DNA from: Glandiceps talaboti
Taxonomy: Eukaryota; Hemichordata; Enteropneusta; Spengelidae
Direction: 5' to 3'
DNA length: 64,000 nt
NCBI RefSeq assembly: GCF_964340395.1
Contig: NC_135553.1
Location: forward strand, 3,614,001-3,678,000
Made by a program: the position numbers and the translations under genes. A model generated the notes under the pieces. That model did no database searches. It was not told the DNA's origin and saw nothing but the letters and a program-made list of their open reading frames with translations. Shown here in pieces: positions 52,788-64,000 of this stretch (within the stretch, counting starts at the first letter, position 1; each line of letters opens with the position of its first letter).

Positions 52788-53051
52788 TCACATGATTGTT
52801 TGGTCATGTGATTTAGTATTTGATCACATGACCCAGTGTGTGTTTAACACATCATTCAAATCACATTCTGTGATCTCCACATTCCAGAGAGTGCAATATT
52901 AATTATTATATGTCTGTTCACCTTCTAGAGATGTAGGCAAGTTTTTTTAATACAACCATTGAATGCTTCTTCATAAAGGTAAAACAGCATGCTATACATG
53001 TAGGTGGTGGAATGTTTGTTTGGTCACATGACTGACTGTTTGGTCACATGA
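52788..53051. promoter_or_regulatory. Cluster of five TCACATGA/TCATGTGA E-box elements
   Basis: Sites lie at 52788-52795, 52804-52811 (reverse), 52824-52831, 53024-53031 and 53044-53051. Four are within the longer phrase TTTGGTCA or TTTGATCA. Two of them form a perfect 11-bp inverted repeat (GGTCATGTGAT at 52802-52812 and ATCACATGACC at 52823-52833). The same octamer is doubled in the CCDC40 promoter region. An enhancer role is inference. Confidence 0.35.
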
Positions 53052-56000
53052 TTCAATGTGAAATGAAAGTATTCCAATCAAAAAGGAATATACGTCTGTT
53101 CAGCTGGTAAAGTTGTAGGTAACTTTCTTACAAATCTTTCTTTGTACTGGTAAAACAGTGTTAACGTAGTGGAATGACGAATATTCTAAGTTACTGATTA
53201 AAAGCTGTCAAAGGAAGTGTAAATAATCATTTACTAAACTGATCACCTTTTTTTTACATCATCAATTTGAATGAGGGGTCATCTAAAAATAAACATGGCT
53301 CACATCATATACAGGTACTAGATACAGGATAGTAACATCTGAATAACATAGAGAGTTACAAATCTACCATTGCTGTTATAAATTATGAGAGATTAGATGT
53401 AAGTTTCATAAATCTAAAATATTTAGCAATAAACATTTTGATAGTGATATATTAAATACAGTGTATATATGATTTATACTCTAATAATATAAATATGTTA
53501 TGACAACCATCACTGATGAGGTGCTTTGATATATATCCTGAGGCCCATACTCACTACAGGGTGTAATGTTTACCATGACAGAACTCCCATGCAGAGTGTA
53601 TATATGGAAATCAATTTTATGATGTACAGTTATATAACATTTCATACCTTCATGACTGTGCATATATACATAAAGAGGTAGCCTGCATTCTATGCTGTCT
53701 TGCTCTACAGCAGAGTGCACAGTGAGAAGATGAAATGTCCTCCCGGAATGTCCTATACACAGTGAGTCACTGAGTGTTAGTACATGAATTCACTGTTAGT
53801 ATAGATTTGATACTGAGCAGGGGTGGAACTGATGGACTTTGTAATTTCAAGTATGGAATGCAATATTGTGCTGATTCTGAGAGTTGAATATACTTGTACA
53901 TGTATAAATAGACTTCACTTTCAAATATATTTTGTCATTCAATACATGTAACCTTGTTTTTCTATAGATTACCATATACATGTACATGTTCTTTATTATC
54001 ATGTAAGATATGGCAAGTTCAGTGCTCTTCTGCTGGTAGATAGTGCTGCATGACATACATGTGTATGTCCCACTAGACTAACATTATAATAATTAATACA
54101 GGATAGCATACAGGTAGCCTAGAATCCCGGTGAAAGAGGATTTTGAGTTTGGTTTCCGTGATGGGAAAATAATGAATTCAAAACTCCCATTCACGTGGAT
54201 TCCAGGATAACATTCCAGGCCACTTTTAGTATGCTGTCCGATAACGGGGTTAGAGACCACATTGGCATCCAAACTAACATAAACACGAACCTGAATATTA
54301 GGCAAGTCTGTCAAATTGTAATAAGAATATAAAGAGAAATGGTAAACCATAGTCTTGGTCTAACTATCTACAAGCCTATCCAAACCACAGACTTGGGGAA
54401 GCCATTGAACATATGACACTGTAATGCTACCTTGCAGGCATACAACTGAGCTAATTAGCACATATACAACAGCTTGAAATTTGAAGGCACAGGCCTTGAA
54501 CAGGACTTTTAAACTGTACATGCATGCAAAGTTTTGAATCTAAAATAATTAGACAAAAGCAGTGAAAAACAATTCTCACATTGAAATAACAATCCAATAG
54601 GGATAGAAGATGTCAACTGCCATTTTTAAAGCCAATGTAAAGATCATAAAGAAGTAAAGATAAGTATTAAATACACCAGATAATGCAAGATATTGACTCA
54701 TAGAAAAATTGAGTTATTTTTATATACTTTCTATCAATTTTATACATAATTTTCATTACAAAATAACAGCTGTACTTGTCTGACTAGTTTCAGTCATCAC
54801 ATGTTTCTCTAAGGACTGTATATTCTCATTAAAAATATCAGTGATTTTGCTAATTTTAGGGACTGTAATATTTTATATCAGATTTTCAGTGCAAAACTTT
54901 ACAAAATTATTGAATACATTTAAAATAATCATCTTGTAACTTATACTGCTTTGATAACAACAAACATGAACATTTTATGGGTTCTGTACATCACATTTAT
55001 TTTTTGACATTTGTACATATGGCAGAAATTCAACAATTTACTTGTACTTTGCACAAAAAACAAAGTGGTTTTAATTTAGTATTGTGTAATAATTTGATAC
55101 TAAAAACTACTTAGTAAAATGAAATATTGAATAAATTGCTTTACCAAAAGTGATTTACTCTAAAATATAATAACATTGTAACCTTCCTACTATAAATGTA
55201 TGTTTATACTTACCAATACATATTTCATGTCTGGTGTCACTCTGTGGATTAAAAAACATAAATCAGAATTTGAGACTATAAGTATAATATCTCACACACA
55301 TTTTGACCTCTAGTTTTTAGACTGTAAGCAACAGACTGTGATATTGTAGGGACATTGAGAATACCTGACTTTGATAGATTATATTAATCATTTATTATTT
55401 ATTCTGCCTTCTTTAGCTTCATCTGACGTCATTTCCTCTTTGTACATAGACTAATATTGTTCCAAAGTACGTCATCAAGCCACAAAAATTTTATTTAGAA
55501 TTTCCCTGGAGAAATTTCTGATTTGAAAAACCCACCAAATTATATTCTGGAGGGAATGTTTAGATTACTAATTTGCTGCTGTATATTTTCTCTCTGTGGA
55601 ATGCAAGGCAAATTATTAAGTACACTTTAACAAAAATAGTCTGGTGAAAGAGATGTTTTATTCATGAACACATATACCAATGGTTGTCAGAAGTCATAAA
55701 GCTTACTTGTTAAATGTTTTGAACAAGATTATAATGAGAAGTATATAACAGTCTAGTCTGCCATTTTGCTTAACGAACATTTAAGCATATTTAGCGGTGA
55801 GGTAGACAAGAAATTTGACCTGATATATTGTAGTAAAGTATTAATATCTTCAAACACTTTTGATTTTGAAATTAGAATGCATATGATTACTTTTCATAAC
55901 TTTCATTGATATTCACAAAGTGTCATGTTCAGTAGCTCAGAAGATTACACTCACTGGAATGCAATTGGTTTATCGTCATAGAAACCTGTAAACAAAGTTA

Positions 56001-56360
56001 TTTATTGCATTACCTGTTTGTTAAGGAAAGTAGTCCATCTACTTTCAAAATCAGTTCTTTCATATGAATTTGCAGATTACATATTATTTACTGATGTAGT
56101 GAGATTCTAGGAAGTTTAAGAGTCTCTCCACTCTTGAAAACAATTGCTTTTGATGTGAGTTTATATAGTGAGTGGAGCAGACAGCTGATAAATTATCAGA
56201 TATTACTTGAGTTCTTTCCAAACCCAGTAGCCTATAGATATTCTGAAAACAACAAAAATAATTTGCGTAATAAATCGATAATATACAGATTTACTGCAAG
56301 GGGCTCACTGGCTATGGCAATTTATGGAGAGAACTAGCATACCATTTTACATTTAATACA

Positions 56361-56576
56361 GCTATCTGACTGGACTGGCCCAGAGACATAGCTATCTGGC
56401 TGGACTGGCCCAAAAACTTGGCTATCTGGCTGGACTGGCCCAAAGACTTGGCTATCTGGCTGGACTGGCCCAAAGACTTGGCTATCTGGCTGGACTGGCC
56501 CAAAGACTTGGCTATCTGGCTGGACTGGCCCAAAGACTTGGCTATCTGGCTTGTCTAGCCCGGTGACTTTGCTATC
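56361..56576. repeat. 30-bp minisatellite, about 7 copies
   Basis: The unit containing GCTATCTGGCTGGACTGGCC repeats at an exact 30-bp period, with the outer copies most diverged. Thirty is a multiple of three, so the minus strand shows a spurious 10-residue repeat (SLGQSSQIAK). Confidence 0.93.
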
Positions 56577-56832
56577 AGTGTCAATATTCCAGCTCCACTG
56601 TTCTGCTACATTATACTGAGTCTAACAGAAAGAAGATTGAAGTGAATGTAAAACATTGAAAACAACAATTTCCATCCATAGTGCCTCAAGAAACTGATCA
56701 ACTTTTCTTTCATGTATGTATTTAGTTTTCATTATAAAATGTTAAATATTTAACATAATACGTACTTCATGTATCAAATATCATGTACCCACGTATCTGA
56801 TGACATAGGGATTAGAAACCTGAAGATATTGA

Positions 56833-57060
56833 AGTATTAGAAAAGAGCAAATGGTAGGGGTGCCTTTCTAGTCCTACAGGCATCAAATTATTGGAAAGGG
56901 CAAATGGCAGGGGTGCCTTCCTATAGGCATCAAATTATTGGAAAGGGCAAATGGCAGGGGTACCCTAGCTCCTAGTCCTACAGGCATCAAATATTGGAAA
57001 GGGTAAATGGCAGTGATGCCCTCCCACAGAGATTGAATTGTTGGAAAAGGAAAATGTTGA
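56833..57060. repeat. Tandem repeat of about 47-60 bp units, 4-5 copies
   Basis: Units carry ATTGGAAAGGGCAAATGGCA, then GGGGTGCC and an optional CTAGTCCTACAGGCATCAAA block. Length differences come from presence or absence of the CTAGTCCT segment. Confidence 0.8.
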
Positions 57061-58696
57061 CCTGGGTGTCAATATAACCCCAGTACTACTACATAAGGGG
57101 TGAGAAAAAGAAAAATCAGGGAAAGTAATGGCAGTTTTGAATGTTTTGACTCATATTTCAAACACAGCAGAACCAGTGACATAGATGCGTGTTGTCTTGG
57201 GGTAGAACAACCAAAGTATAAATTCCATAGTTTTTTGTTCAACTTAGCTTGTGCATTAAAATAATTTGTGAAATCCCCTGTGAACAAAAATAATACTAAC
57301 TATAAAACTAACCAACCAACCCCATACATTATATTATATTTTATTTTATTTGTTGAAATATCAATGATGATTTGCAAACACTTGTCCCAGCTTTTCAAAA
57401 TGTAAATACAACTGTACTAAATTTCATTCCCAATGCACATAGATTTGTGAGATTGTTTTAATTGGTTGTGACTTGAATTGGAAAGTAGTTATAGATAACA
57501 TATGACTCACATTCCTCAATTACCTGGCTATCATCAATTAATGGCTCTTTTGTTGTCAGATTAAAGTTGTTATCAGCCATAATTACTCCCTCTTTCCACT
57601 TAAAAGTGTATACAAAATACTTACATGTTCAAAAAATAATTATGTATTGTTATACCCAGTATTCAATACAAAACCAAATGGTAAAAATCCATTCACCCAT
57701 AGAAGCTATATACATACGTAAGCTCACAGCAGTGGTCTGATACATACATGTACATGTGTGCATCAGAGCCCTATGCTATGAAAAGTATAGCCAGTAACTA
57801 TAAAGAACACTCAAGACATATAAACCGTACTGAGCAGATGTTTACATGATTTACGGAAAACGTTTTCTTCAAATGATAATACCCGAGAAATGTGAATATA
57901 AAGCCAATGCAGTGACAGAAGTAGTTGGAACTTGAGAGCATTACCATGATAACCCTTAGTGTACAATTCTTTGGAAACATTATCAGGTAATTTGTAATAA
58001 AAGATGGCAACTTTGAAGCAATTTGCGTATTTGAAACCCTGTGAAATCAATCACCTAGAGAAAAAAAGGAATCAATCCTTTAAGAAATTAACAGATATGT
58101 AGTGGGTGTTTATCCACCTACTCAACTTATCTATCTTGAGATGTGTTCAATTTCTTCTTCATTCCTGTAATGATAAAATCCATATGAGAGTATGGTGTCT
58201 GAATTTATATAGATTAATAAATAGAGCCTTGTTTTCTAAGTAAAGGTCAAAGTAAAATAAATATCTTTTGACAGTACATATACCAAATTAGTCTAGATGC
58301 TATCCATAGCTTTCAATCCTCATTCAAAGTCATGGATATCCAAAAGACCTAAATCATAAATGTATGTTTAAAAATATTTTCAGTTTAGTTTTACTTTAAG
58401 CTCATTTTGAGGTAGAAACAGATTAATAGGCAAATGTAGTTCTATTACGTAGACTTTGATAAATAATGACATTCTCTGAACCATTTCTTAGAAATGTTGA
58501 TGCAAACTAGATGTCACTTTGTTCAGTTTGATTAATTGTAATTTTGACATACTAAGTAAAATGGCAGTCTCAATTCATTTGAAGACGTGGATAAGAGAGA
58601 ATATGTATGTCTGCATGTTAGGTCAGATAGAGGTTAGCTAACTAAAACTAGTCTGATTGACTCTTAGAAATTCTCTCTTGTGTCTAGATAATCTAC

Positions 58697-59060
58697 TGGA
58701 ACAATCTTTCAGATTGATGCTGAAATTCTCTGTTGTGTCTAGCTAAAAGCAATACAATGTACTGTCAAATGTAATCTCTGGGAGCGCTACTTCAGAGTGA
58801 ATATTACTGTGAAATTTTGAATATCTTCCAGATTTTTAGGTACCTCGCGGTAAAATCTGTTGTACGCAATCTATTTGAGTGATCCTTCAGATCAGTTATT
58901 ACTATGAAATTCTGTGTTGTGTCAAGTGAAAAGCAATACAATGTACGGTCAAACTCAATCTCAGATTTAATTTTCCTTTGAAATTTGAACATCTTTCAGA
59001 TATTTAAAAGTAGAAGTGTTGTATGTAATTTATTGGCTTGATGTTTCAGATTGACTAAAT
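58697..59060. repeat. Diverged tandem duplication, about 184-bp offset
   Basis: Two blocks share CTTTCAGAT, GAAATTCT(C/G)TGTTGTGTC, AAAGCAATACAATGTAC and GTCAAA followed by AATCTC in the same order. One block begins near 58705, the other near 58888. Confidence 0.7.
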
Positions 59061-59540
59061 GGTGAATATCTACCAGAACGTATAAGTACCAACAAAGTTG
59101 TAAGGTTTGTGTCTCCGAAACATATTTTATTTTCCCTGTGAATATGTAGTTCCATAATAGTTACATATTAAAAGTGTTTTCAACATCTTGAAAATTATAA
59201 TACTCATTCCAACCCTCATCCCCAAATATAAGATGGAAAACACAAAACTCGAAAGATTTATAGTAAAACACTGAAATGCTTGAAAGCAGAATTGAATGAA
59301 AACATTGTTGAGGTAACAGATTGTTGAGGTTCATAAGTTTTCCAAAGTTTGTCCAAAGATGAAACATCTAGAGAGTTTAGATAGTGTGGGAGAGATAAAC
59401 AGTAAAGCAACATAAAATGATGAAAGTTGGGACAAATTCAATGGAATTAATGTACAGTTTATTGAAGTCATCAATTGAACACAAATTATTTGAATCTGAC
59501 TTTTATAGACTAACTAGACTAGGATTCATGTGATATAGTC

Positions 59541-59616
59541 TAGTTCCAGTACAATCCGTATTACAATTTACACGATAAATGTAATGTAAATCGTAACACA
59601 GATCGTATTGGAACTA
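59541..59616. mobile_element. Short inverted-repeat (MITE-like) element
   Basis: The left arm TAGTTCCAGTACAATCCG and the right arm, whose reverse complement is TAGTTCCAATACGATCTG, form imperfect terminal inverted repeats. Inner pairing extends through TTACAATTTACA and TGTAAATCGTAA. A related right arm (GTAAATCGTAAC, then CCGTATAGGAACTAG) occurs at 63684-63716. A small non-autonomous DNA element family is likely, but no target duplication could be assigned. Confidence 0.5.
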
Positions 59617-62600
59617 TAGAGTAGGATACATGTACAGTGAGGACTGGCATATTTCTCAGTATAACTTGTATGTATGATTACAATGGTGAAAACTGCAGAA
59701 TCCAACGTTACCATGATTGATGAGATATTCAAATAAAACTAATGATTATTACATGACAGCTGCTATCATTAGCATTGATTTATTTGTATAAATCCTGCCA
59801 AGGGATGTTATGAGGAAGGACGCTGTGGTTGCTGGAAATGATGATGATGATGATAATGATGGTGGTTTCTTTATCATCAATTTACTGTCAAAATGTTCAC
59901 ATTATACCTAGTTTGATCACATAAAAGTATCAATTTGGCACTTTACTATCATAATGTTATGTAATTTGTATTTAATGTCTGTCTGTCCTCCAACAACAAC
60001 ATTTTCTGTACAGTGTAAAGTATTTTATTTCACCTTGAAGCCTTGCTAACCCATTCGTAGATAATTTTAAGTTGGCCAGTGCATTTAGTTCGCTCTAATT
60101 TCTGTTTTAACTTTTACCTGGATATACAGAAATATAAAACTTCTTGTAAATTCAACCAGTTTATGATTATAAATTCATAGCAGTCACTCATGCTTGAGTT
60201 TATTTCTGGTATAGATAGTCTGCCCTAAATTCTAATTATAATACTTTTGAAGTCCGAATGAAATATAACCATCATAATCAACGGCCCGGTAGTATAAAAA
60301 AAATGGCATTTTGGTCCATAATGTTAAGGGATATGAAAGATATTTCATGACAGTTTGAGTGCATTACAACTAGATGCAGTGCCTTCATATTATATAAGAA
60401 ATTTGAATCACTTTATGCGAAAATGAGAATGTTCTATAAAATACCCTAAACTTGACTCAGAAACCAAACCCTCTCTGATTATACATACATGTAACATTAT
60501 GACCTGCTTAAAGGTTCATTCTTTGCATCATTCAAGCTTCACAATCCAAAGCCACATGATTAGGTTACCATGGTAACTGTTAACCTCTGTTGCAATGTGT
60601 TACATTCTGCTAAACAAAATCCCATCAAAAGTAACATCTGATATAAATTCATATAAAATCTAGGGACCTCAATGTATTATCCTCTTGGTAATAGTTTATC
60701 TTTATAAATTATACTAATGTGAAAGTGGAATTTCTCTGGGAAGATTAATTTGTGTCACCAATTTTATACGAAGGTTAAAATGTCTGAAATATCTAAATTT
60801 AATAATCCCATAATTATTTGTATTATGAGAGTTTAATTGGTGTTTTAATTTCATAATTTGAATAAATTTATTTTCCTTTGAACTTTTTAATGTGTATGTA
60901 CATGCACTGGTGCAAGTTATGTATGGTACTCATGTAGTAATAGTGATTAATGAACAAAGTTCTATAATGAGCAATTTTACAGTGCACTAATATGAGAACT
61001 TGGTGGTCAGAAACTGAACTAGACTTGTAATAATGATGATAACTTTGGTTTTTATATGTAAATTTGATCTAACTATGAAATAAAGGTAAAGAATGACATA
61101 ACAATTAACATAAAAAGATCTGAAATGTGAAAGGTACCTGTATAAACATGAAAGTAAACAAAAATGTCAATAAATTACATAGAAATAGAGCTCTACCTGA
61201 ATGCATGAAATGTGTATAATAATAGAAATAAATGATGTGTTGTTGTAAAACATGAAATAAACAAAAAAAGGTAGAATGCATGTAGCTTTATAGTCAAGTA
61301 CTATGAGTGTCTGGGCAGGAAGTGACACTACGTCAGGGACACTAGCATATCCTGCCTCAGCTAAAGATAGAATTGGGTATTAGCTGTATTAATTCCAAGT
61401 GACAATATAGTATTGGAGTTTACTCGACCTGGCCAGCCATGTTGTTCTTTTATCTGGGTATATCTTATCTAAGTTTTCCTGCCATATGCAAATCTATATG
61501 CATCAATGTGTATAATTGCCAAGGGTGGTAAGTAGCGAAAATCTGTTAAATTCTCATTTATTTCACCGCCGTTTTATCATCAGTTTTCTGGTATTTGAAA
61601 GTCTGAAAATGATCACTATTGTCAATGTTACCACAATTGTCAAACCCTTTTTTTAAATAGTGCCTAGACCAAAGTTAAAAGTCAATGAAATTCCATCTGA
61701 AAATATGATCTGTGTGTTCACAACATATCTTTGCGAGGATTGGAAAAATAACCAAAATAGCAAAACTGAACTTGGGTTCACAATATTTTTCCTCTTTGTG
61801 AAAATGAATTCATAGATATTTGTGTGCATGTATACTGTTTTCATTTTGTATGACTAATAGGGTGGAAGCAACCTATCTTTCTCTGTATCAGTCATTTGTG
61901 TCTACCTATTGATAAAATGTACATAATGAGTAAAATTGTGCCACATCTGGGGTCATCACCTGACACAATGTATTCACGCTTATCTATGAATCACTGACCT
62001 TTACATTTATCATGTCCATTAGCAAATTTTGGAAAATCACTAGTATCATATCTTTGAGCTAATGTCACAGCTGATTATAGAAATATCAAAAAAATCTAAG
62101 GATTTGGCTTTCGGTTGTAAATATATGTATGTTGCTGAATGGGGAAATTAAGGTTCTCTTTTTAAAGTATGTGTAGCAGCAGGGGTAAACTAGTATCCAG
62201 GGGTATAATTTAGTCACTTTTAGTTTTGAAAACTGTCAGCAGATGCTGAAACTGTCTCTGTTGGCATACCACTTTTGTTTGGAATCATATTTCCCTATTC
62301 ATACAGTATGTACTTTGAATTTCTTCAGAATCATATTTCTGTATTTACATTGTAATATCCGTTGAATTTCTTTGGAATCAGGTTTTAATATTTGCAGGAT
62401 ATTAATATTACATGGAGGATCATTTTAGGTCAGAATATAGTGATGTAAAGTAATATTACTATGTATGCATGAAAGTAAAAAATTTAGAATATTGAGAAAC
62501 ACTGTCAAATCTCCAGGGTATATTTTTGACAGCAGCTAGTATAGCCCCGGAGATATGTATGACATTAATAATCTTGACTAGTTGTATGCTGTTTAAGACT

Positions 62601-64000
62601 TTTCACAGATATGAGTAGTAATACATGTATATATACTTTGTATGTATATACACAGAAAAGTAAGAAACTATACAAAATGTATAATAATATTATTATGAAT
62701 TACGTACACAAAATTTGTTGTTCAAGTTATCCCGAATTGTAAATTTCCAATACATTTCATGTAAACTGTTTGTGTATTATAATTCAAAATCACACATTTC
62801 TTGTCAAAGCTACATATCCCAATGGGATTCAAGGATTATAGGCCCATGAGTCAATTCCAAGTTCACATACATTAGTGTCATCTCATCAGTTCACTCATAA
62901 GGATTACTGTAGGACAACTTTTCTATAGTTCTATCAGATAATTTTCACATGTATAATTACAGTCCTAAATCTGAACTAGTCTGTCAAATTTTGTTTTTTT
63001 TAGGAAGAATGCCTTTAGGCAAATGCCAGACCTGACATATACAAACGAGAAATTACAAAGGATGTAAATAATATTAGATGTGAAATATGATATCAAACGG
63101 AATCACGTCTTTTTTCTAGATAAGATTTTAGTCAGATTCAGAATATCCCTGTAACTTTTATGGTTGGAGAACTTTAACAGTTTTCCTGGATACAATTACT
63201 CATGGATGTTGTGAACAGAAACCCAACAAGACTTTCAGTTTTGTTGCGATATGGTTGAAGTCAGTAACAGAGAAGGGATGTAAAGATGGTAAAACTTTCA
63301 CAGCTTCCCATGCCATATAATATTATACATTTAACCAAGTTACCATATTATTGAAAAGAAACATGCAGTTTTGTTGCTATGGTTTTAGAATCTCAGTCAT
63401 TATGTAATTTTAAATCTGGTATAAAAACATGGATACACGTAGTCTTTCCAATGTGTTACCTTATACTATAATATAGTTGGATATCCCAGTGGGTTACAAG
63501 GGAAACTTATAGTTAGCCTTTACATTAGATGAAAGTGATATAGATACAGTTGGATATCAGATATTTTACCCAATCTACAGGGATTTAAAAAAAATAACAT
63601 GACAGATTTTGAACTCCCTACAGGCGTTGGGTATTATCTTGTCTTGATGCCAATGTGGTTTCTAAGTAAACTGTGAGTGGAGGTGTAAATCGTAACAATA
63701 CCGTATAGGAACTAGACTAGGTATTATCTGATATCAGATAGAAACAAATGGGCATCTTTTTGAAAAATTAAATTTTCATAAAAGATAAGTTGCTACCCTG
63801 TAACACTGATTTGGTTAAATAGTCAAGTCTATCAGTGTGATATTATCTACTTAAGACAATATGAAACTTTTCATTCATTTTTTGAAATTAATCAGTACAA
63901 TACTTTATCATTTTAATGAAAACGTGATAAAAGAAGAAAGAAATGTATACCATGGTTTTGTTTTTAAATGTCATGAAATGTAGATCCCAGATGACTTAAA

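Larger units (their letters stand above)
51229..64000. other. Non-coding stretch, no gene recognised
   Basis: Both strands lack exons with recognisable protein character. Structured items are the TCACATGA cluster (52788-53051), minisatellites (56361-56576 and 56833-57060), a tandem duplication (58697-59060), an inverted repeat (59541-59616) with a related arm at 63684-63716, and a GAT run near 59837. The rest is AT-rich unique sequence. Confidence 0.5.

Overview
The window is nuclear DNA of an invertebrate animal. It is AT-rich, with many short exons separated by introns of about 0.1 to 2 kb, GT..AG splice sites, abundant microsatellites and minisatellites, CR1/L2-type LINE fragments and a tRNA-derived SINE. 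The encoded proteins resemble vertebrate orthologues closely. A marine invertebrate, perhaps a hemichordate or other deuterostome, or a lophotrochozoan, would fit, but the species cannot be named from this sequence alone.

Layout from left to right: an internally deleted LINE (about 230-1377); the first coding exon of a TRIM-type E3 ligase on the minus strand (1966-2706), whose other exons lie beyond the left edge; a repeat-rich intergenic stretch (2707-7463) with a TATG tetranucleotide array and an old degenerate duplication; cyclin F (CCNF, plus strand, 17 exons, 7464-18471); about 5.8 kb without a gene, holding a small hairpin transposon with a target-site duplication; LDAF1/promethin (minus, two coding exons, 24244-26569); a head-to-head promoter region; mitochondrial tyrosyl-tRNA synthetase YARS2 (plus, 13 exons, 27177-33474); CCDC40 (minus, 18 exons including a probable 12-nt microexon, 34568-44880), convergent with YARS2; a second divergent promoter region; then about 19 kb with no recognisable coding exon, except a possible 5' exon near 45040 and a 5'-truncated LINE at 50344-51040.

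The exon models were built by reading splice sites by eye and checking frame. Summed CDS lengths are multiples of three for every complete gene: CCNF 2223 nt (740 aa), LDAF1 525 nt (174 aa), YARS2 1440 nt (479 aa), CCDC40 3453 nt (1150 aa). These lengths are close to those of the human proteins. The genes do not form one pathway. They cover cell-cycle ubiquitination (CCNF, and perhaps the TRIM), lipid-droplet biogenesis (LDAF1), mitochondrial translation (YARS2) and motile-cilium assembly (CCDC40). The arrangement is compact: LDAF1 and YARS2 are divergent, YARS2 and CCDC40 are convergent with a palindromic polyadenylation signal between them, and CCDC40 diverges from a possible unnamed gene.

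No clear new biological system was found. The most interesting observations are decayed tandem copies of a CCNF exon, twin 20-bp palindromes upstream of CCNF, a CTGTAAG-ended inverted-repeat family, the CCDC40 microexon, and paired TCACATGA elements in the CCDC40 promoter region and again at 52.8-53.05 kb. No retroviral, LTR or Polinton sequence was recognised.
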